A stretch of 64,000 nucleotides of DNA, taken from assembly GCA_963801715.1 (NCBI GenBank), contig CAWDGB010000015.1:128243-192242 (forward strand). Reading direction: 5' to 3'. Positions 61,097 through 64,000 of this stretch are shown one piece after another (position 1 is the first letter of the stretch; every line of letters starts with the position of its first letter). Origin of the DNA: CAVVJA01 sp963801715 (lineage in GTDB: Bacteria > Actinomycetota > Actinomycetes > Mycobacteriales > Jatrophihabitantaceae). The position numbers and the translations under genes were made by a program. Below the pieces are notes generated by a model. That model made no database searches, was not told where the DNA came from, and was given only the letters and a program-made list of their open reading frames with translations.

Positions 61097-62646
61097 GAGC
61101 CCTCCTCCCCCGCGCCGGTCATAGCGGCTCCGAGATCCTCCGGGGTGACCGTGTGCGGATCGACCTGGGTCACCAGCCGGCCGCGGAGGATGACCCAGAG
61201 GGTGTCCGACATACCGATCAACTCGTCCAGATCGGCGGAAATGAGCAGCACCGCGAGGCCTTTGGCGCGAGCGTCGCGCAGGTGGGCCCAGATAGCAGCC
61301 TGGGCCCCGACGTCCACCCCCCGGGTGGGGTGTGATGCTATGAGCACCTTCGGTTCGCCGGTCATCTCACGGCCGACGATGAGCTTCTGCTGGTTGCCGC
61401 CGGACAGCGAGGCGGCAGCGACGTCGATGCTCGGAGTACGCACGTCGTACTCCTCGACGATCCGCCGGGTATCACGACGGGCCCCGGCCCGATCGATCAA
61501 GGGACCTCGCGCGTTGGGGCGCTCGGTCTGGTGGCCCAGCATGCGATTCTCCCAGAGCGGCGACTCCAGAAGCAGCCCGTGGCGGTGCCGATCCTCGGGG
61601 ATGTAGCTGATACCGGCCTCCCGCCGGTGCCGGGTCGGCCACGCGGAGATGTCGCGATCACCGAGGATGATCCGGCCCGACTCCAGGGGGCGCATGCCCA
61701 TGATCGTCTCGACGAGCTCGGCCTGCCCGTTGCCTTCGACGCCGGCAAGCCCGACGATTTCCCCGCGGTGGATCACGAAGCTGGCATTGTCGACGATCAC
61801 CCGGCCATCCGGCGCTCGCGCGGTGACCTCCTCGACTGCTAGCTCGACGACATCAGTCACCGTCGACTCGCGCAGTTCGGGCACCGGGAGTTCACTGCCG
61901 ACCATCAGCTCGGCGAGTTGCCGCGCCGTCACGGCCTTCGGATCGACGGTACGGACCGTGGTGCCTCTGCGTATCACGGTGATCTCGTCCGCCACCGCCA
62001 GCACTTCGTCAAGCTTGTGGGAGATGAACAGCACCGTCAGGCCCTCGGCGGTGAGCCCGCGGAGGTTGTCGAACAGCTCGTCGACCTCTTGCGGGACGAG
62101 AACCGCAGTCGGCTCGTCCAGGATGACGATGCGGGCCCCACGGTAAAGCACCTTGCAGATCTCGATTCGCTGCCGAGCGCCGACACCGAGGTTCTCCACC
62201 AGTTCGTCCGGGTTGAGCCCCAGGCCGTAGGAGTCGGAGATCTCCTTGATGCGCGCGCGAGCCGTCCGGGTGTCGAGGCGGACGCCGCGGGTCGGCTCGC
62301 TGCCGAGCACGATGTTCTCCAGCACGGTGAGGTTGTCAGCCAGCATGAAGTGCTGGTGGACCATGCCGATCCCGTCGGCGATCGCGTCGGCCGGCGAAGA
62401 GAAGTGAACCTCGCGACCATTGACGCTGATGGTGCCTTCATCTGGCTTGTGCATGCCGTAGAGGGTCTTCATCAGGGTCGATTTTCCGGCGCCGTTCTCG
62501 CCGACAATCGCGTGTATCTGACCGGGTCGCACCGCGATGTCGATGTCTCTGTTCGCGACGACCCCGGGGAACCGCTTCGTGATGCCGCGCAACTCGACGG
62601 CGTAGGTGGCTTGTTCGCTCACTATCGGCGACGCTGGGGCAACCAT
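61093..62646 (-). CDS. BMP-type ABC transporter ATP-binding protein
   Basis: 517 residues with two ABC domains. First: Walker A GENGAGKST, MVHQHFMLADNLTVLENI, GVGARQRIEICKVL signature, ILDEPTAVL Walker B. Second: degenerate Walker A GVEGNGQAELVE, SGGNQQKLIVGREM signature and ASHPTRGVDVG. The degenerate second site is usual for the sugar/nucleoside (NupO/YufO) class. Energises nucleoside import with the two permeases. Separated from the binding-protein gene by 127 bp containing a strong hairpin. Confidence 0.94.
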   Translation of the reverse strand: MVAPASPIVSEQATYAVELRGITKRFPGVVANRDIDIAVRPGQIHAIVGENGAGKSTLMKTLYGMHKPDEGTISVNGREVHFSSPADAIADGIGMVHQHFMLADNLTVLENIVLGSEPTRGVRLDTRTARARIKEISDSYGLGLNPDELVENLGVGARQRIEICKVLYRGARIVILDEPTAVLVPQEVDELFDNLRGLTAEGLTVLFISHKLDEVLAVADEITVIRRGTTVRTVDPKAVTARQLAELMVGSELPVPELRESTVTDVVELAVEEVTARAPDGRVIVDNASFVIHRGEIVGLAGVEGNGQAELVETIMGMRPLESGRIILGDRDISAWPTRHRREAGISYIPEDRHRHGLLLESPLWENRMLGHQTERPNARGPLIDRAGARRDTRRIVEEYDVRTPSIDVAAASLSGGNQQKLIVGREMTGEPKVLIASHPTRGVDVGAQAAIWAHLRDARAKGLAVLLISADLDELIGMSDTLWVILRGRLVTQVDPHTVTPEDLGAAMTGAGEEGS

Positions 62647-62686
62647 GACGCACGCTCCTGGATGCGGACGGACGGCAGGCGGACAA

Positions 62687-62728
62687 CACGGCCCGAGGAG
62701 ACGCTATACCGCGTCTCCTCGGGCCGTG
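62687..62728 (-). terminator. Strong hairpin between bmp lipoprotein gene and ATPase gene
   Basis: 18-bp perfect inverted repeat (62687-62704 and 62711-62728) with a 6-nt loop (tatacc). Positioned after the highly expressed binding-protein gene and before the ATPase gene on the same strand. Acts as a partial terminator or mRNA 3'-end stabiliser, giving more binding protein than transporter. Confidence 0.8.
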
Positions 62729-62773
62729 CGCCAGCCGCCGTAGCGTTGGCAGGGCAGCTTGCGGGTGCGTGAA

Positions 62774-63844
62774 CTACGGCTTTTCTGGCACCGTGATCTG
62801 GCCGTTGATGATCTTCTGCTTGTACTCGTCGATCTTCGCCTTGTAGGCGTCGATCTTCGGGTTCGACGTCGCATAGCCGACGCCGTTCGACTTCAGGTCG
62901 AAGCGGGTGAACCCGGGCTTGAACTTGCCGTTCGCGTCGTCCTCGATGAAGTTGAAGACGGCGGTGTCGACACCCTTGAGCGCGGAGGTCAGGATGAGCG
63001 GCTTCTGGTCCGCCGGGGCGCTCTGGTACTGGTCGGAGTCGACGCCGATGGCGAGCTTGTTCTTCTCCTTCGCCGCGGTGAACAGACCTGAGCCCGAGCC
63101 GCCGGCCGCGTGGTAGACCACGTCGGCCCCGTTGTCATACATGCCCTCGGCGATGACCTTGCCCTTGGCCGGGTCGTTGAATCCGGTGAAGTCCGGCGGC
63201 TGGGTGATGTACTGGACCTGCACCTTGATCGACGGGTCGACCGCGTGGACACCAGCGACGTAGCCCGCCTGGAACTTCTGGATCAACGGAGTGTTGACAC
63301 CGCCGATGAAACCGACGTTCTTCGTCTTGGTCGCCAGCGCTGCCGCGACGCCGACGAGGTAGGAACTCTGGTTCTCGGTGAAGACAAGGCCCTCGACGTT
63401 CGGCTGCGTGATGCTGTTGTCATCGACGATCGCGAAGTGCACGTTCGGGAACTTGGGCGCTACCTTCTTCAACGCGGGGGCGTACGCGAAGCCGACCGCG
63501 ATGATCGGGTTGTAGCCGGACGTGGCGAGCAGGGTCAGCCGGTCGGCCTTCTGCTGGTCAGTCTCGCCCTGGACCGCAGACAGTTCCTTCGTTTGGACGT
63601 TCAGGTCAGCCTTGGCCTTCTCCAGGCCTGCGGCCGCAAGGTCGTTGAAGGACTTGTCGCCTCGACCACCGACGTCGTACGCCAGGCCGACCTTGACGGT
63701 CTTCTTGGCCGCGCTGCTCGCGGAGCTCGATCCCCCGCCTCCGCCGCCGCCACTGCTGCTGTTACTGCTACTGCTGCAGGCGGCCAGCACCATGGCGACG
63801 GCAACCGCTACTGCCCCCAGCTTCACCCCACGCGATACGCGCAA
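62774..63844 (-). CDS. BMP-family nucleoside-binding lipoprotein
   Basis: 356 residues. Lipoprotein signal with lipobox LAAC (Cys23), a Ser/Gly linker (about 24-46), then the BMP fold: KVGLAYDVGGRGDKSFNDLAAAGLEKAKADL, NPIIAVGFAYAPALKKVAPKFPNVHFAIVDD, GLVFTENQSSYLVGVAAALATKTKNVGFIGG, GADVVYHAAGGSGSGLFTAAKEK and AIGVDSDQYQ. The PnrA/BmpA family binds purine and pyrimidine nucleosides. TTG start at 63844 preceded by GGGGAG. First gene of the transporter unit. Confidence 0.93.
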   Translation of the reverse strand: MRVSRGVKLGAVAVAVAMVLAACSSSSNSSSGGGGGGGSSSASSAAKKTVKVGLAYDVGGRGDKSFNDLAAAGLEKAKADLNVQTKELSAVQGETDQQKADRLTLLATSGYNPIIAVGFAYAPALKKVAPKFPNVHFAIVDDNSITQPNVEGLVFTENQSSYLVGVAAALATKTKNVGFIGGVNTPLIQKFQAGYVAGVHAVDPSIKVQVQYITQPPDFTGFNDPAKGKVIAEGMYDNGADVVYHAAGGSGSGLFTAAKEKNKLAIGVDSDQYQSAPADQKPLILTSALKGVDTAVFNFIEDDANGKFKPGFTRFDLKSNGVGYATSNPKIDAYKAKIDEYKQKIINGQITVPEKP

Positions 63845-64000
63845 GATCGTTCTCCCCTCAACTCAGCAACCCGACGCCGATCGGCGACGAGCGCACGTGT
63901 CGTCACGCTAGCGCCGCGCACAGCGCAGAGCGCGAATCGACGCATTGTCGTCATCCGATCGTTGCACGCGCGCTGTTTCTAGCCGGTCACTGACGGCCGC
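63845..64000 (-). other. Upstream region of the nucleoside transporter
   Basis: 156 bp to the window edge. It contains the Shine-Dalgarno for the lipoprotein gene and presumably its promoter; no operator, repeat or second gene could be recognised. Confidence 0.3.

Noticed and set aside
1..64000. tRNA, rRNA, CRISPR arrays, phage genes, toxin-antitoxin or restriction systems
   Set aside because: None recognised in reading both strands; gaps between genes are all under 300 bp and leave little room.

Overview
The window is 64 kb of gene-dense, high-GC DNA from an actinomycete. The evidence is frequent GTG/TTG starts, TANNNT -10 boxes placed 6-8 nt from start codons (leaderless mRNAs), a TCGAAC-N4-GTTCGA LexA box, a SigE-family sigma factor, epsilon subunits of acyl-CoA carboxylases, and a DnaE2 plus SplB-like radical SAM pair. 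From memory of M. tuberculosis, the order birA-accD5-accE5-maf-accA3 ... lpdA ... amiA/B ... deoD-pmmB-upp ... add-deoA-cdd parallels Rv3279c-Rv3315c, so much of the window is a conserved actinobacterial backbone. Genus cannot be fixed by eye.

Layout. 0.2-2 kb: two small proteins and a cytosolic sulfite-oxidase-fold molybdoenzyme. 2-7 kb: LexA-controlled dnaE2 with a radical SAM gene, then a CBS protein. 7-10.6 kb: PH-domain membrane protein, biotin ligase divergent from acyl-CoA carboxylase beta and epsilon. 10.6-25.3 kb: an accessory molybdenum block with a surface acyltransferase, a 166-bp MITE, moaA, a MoxR/VWA/XdhC maturation set, a GH3 beta-glucosidase, coxS-coxL-coxM-coxG (form II, AYRGAGR), then an MTA phosphorylase. 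25.5-34 kb: acyl-CoA metabolism, with two acyl-CoA dehydrogenases, Maf, a hydrolase, a second carboxylase beta/epsilon pair, a MerR regulator with an ACGTTAACGT-type operator and an AccA3-type biotin carboxylase. 34-43.7 kb: LpdA-type flavoprotein, gamma-glutamylcyclotransferase, M20 amidohydrolase, carboxylate-amine ligase, acyl-CoA mutase large subunit, purine nucleoside phosphorylase, phosphohexo/pentomutase, glutathione peroxidase. 43.8-54.3 kb: sigma factor and membrane partner, upp, deoC with two aldehyde dehydrogenases, an LpqI-like GH3 lipoprotein, a YihY-type membrane protein, an aldo/keto reductase. 54.3-64 kb: add, deoA, cdd, a P450 and a four-gene BMP-type nucleoside ABC transporter.

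How it works together. The right half is close to a complete nucleoside uptake and catabolism route: transporter, Cdd, DeoA, Add, PNP, a mutase, DeoC, aldehyde dehydrogenase and Upp. The middle couples branched-chain or odd-chain acyl-CoA oxidation to carboxylases and an acyl-CoA mutase. The left-middle is a molybdenum theme: MoaA makes cofactor, XdhC/MoxR/VWA mature it, and CoxSLM and the sulfite-oxidase-fold enzyme use it.

Caution. Eight genes (sulfite-oxidase-like, xdhC, coxL, coxM, YihY, add, deoA, one ABC permease) are each broken by a single frameshift, and all eight are of the +1 type. Insertion errors in the assembly are the likeliest cause; these genes are annotated as reconstructed spans. 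The best novel signals are a dispersed intergenic palindrome (three copies), the CTAG-flanked MITE, and the cox/moa block sitting between accE5 and maf.
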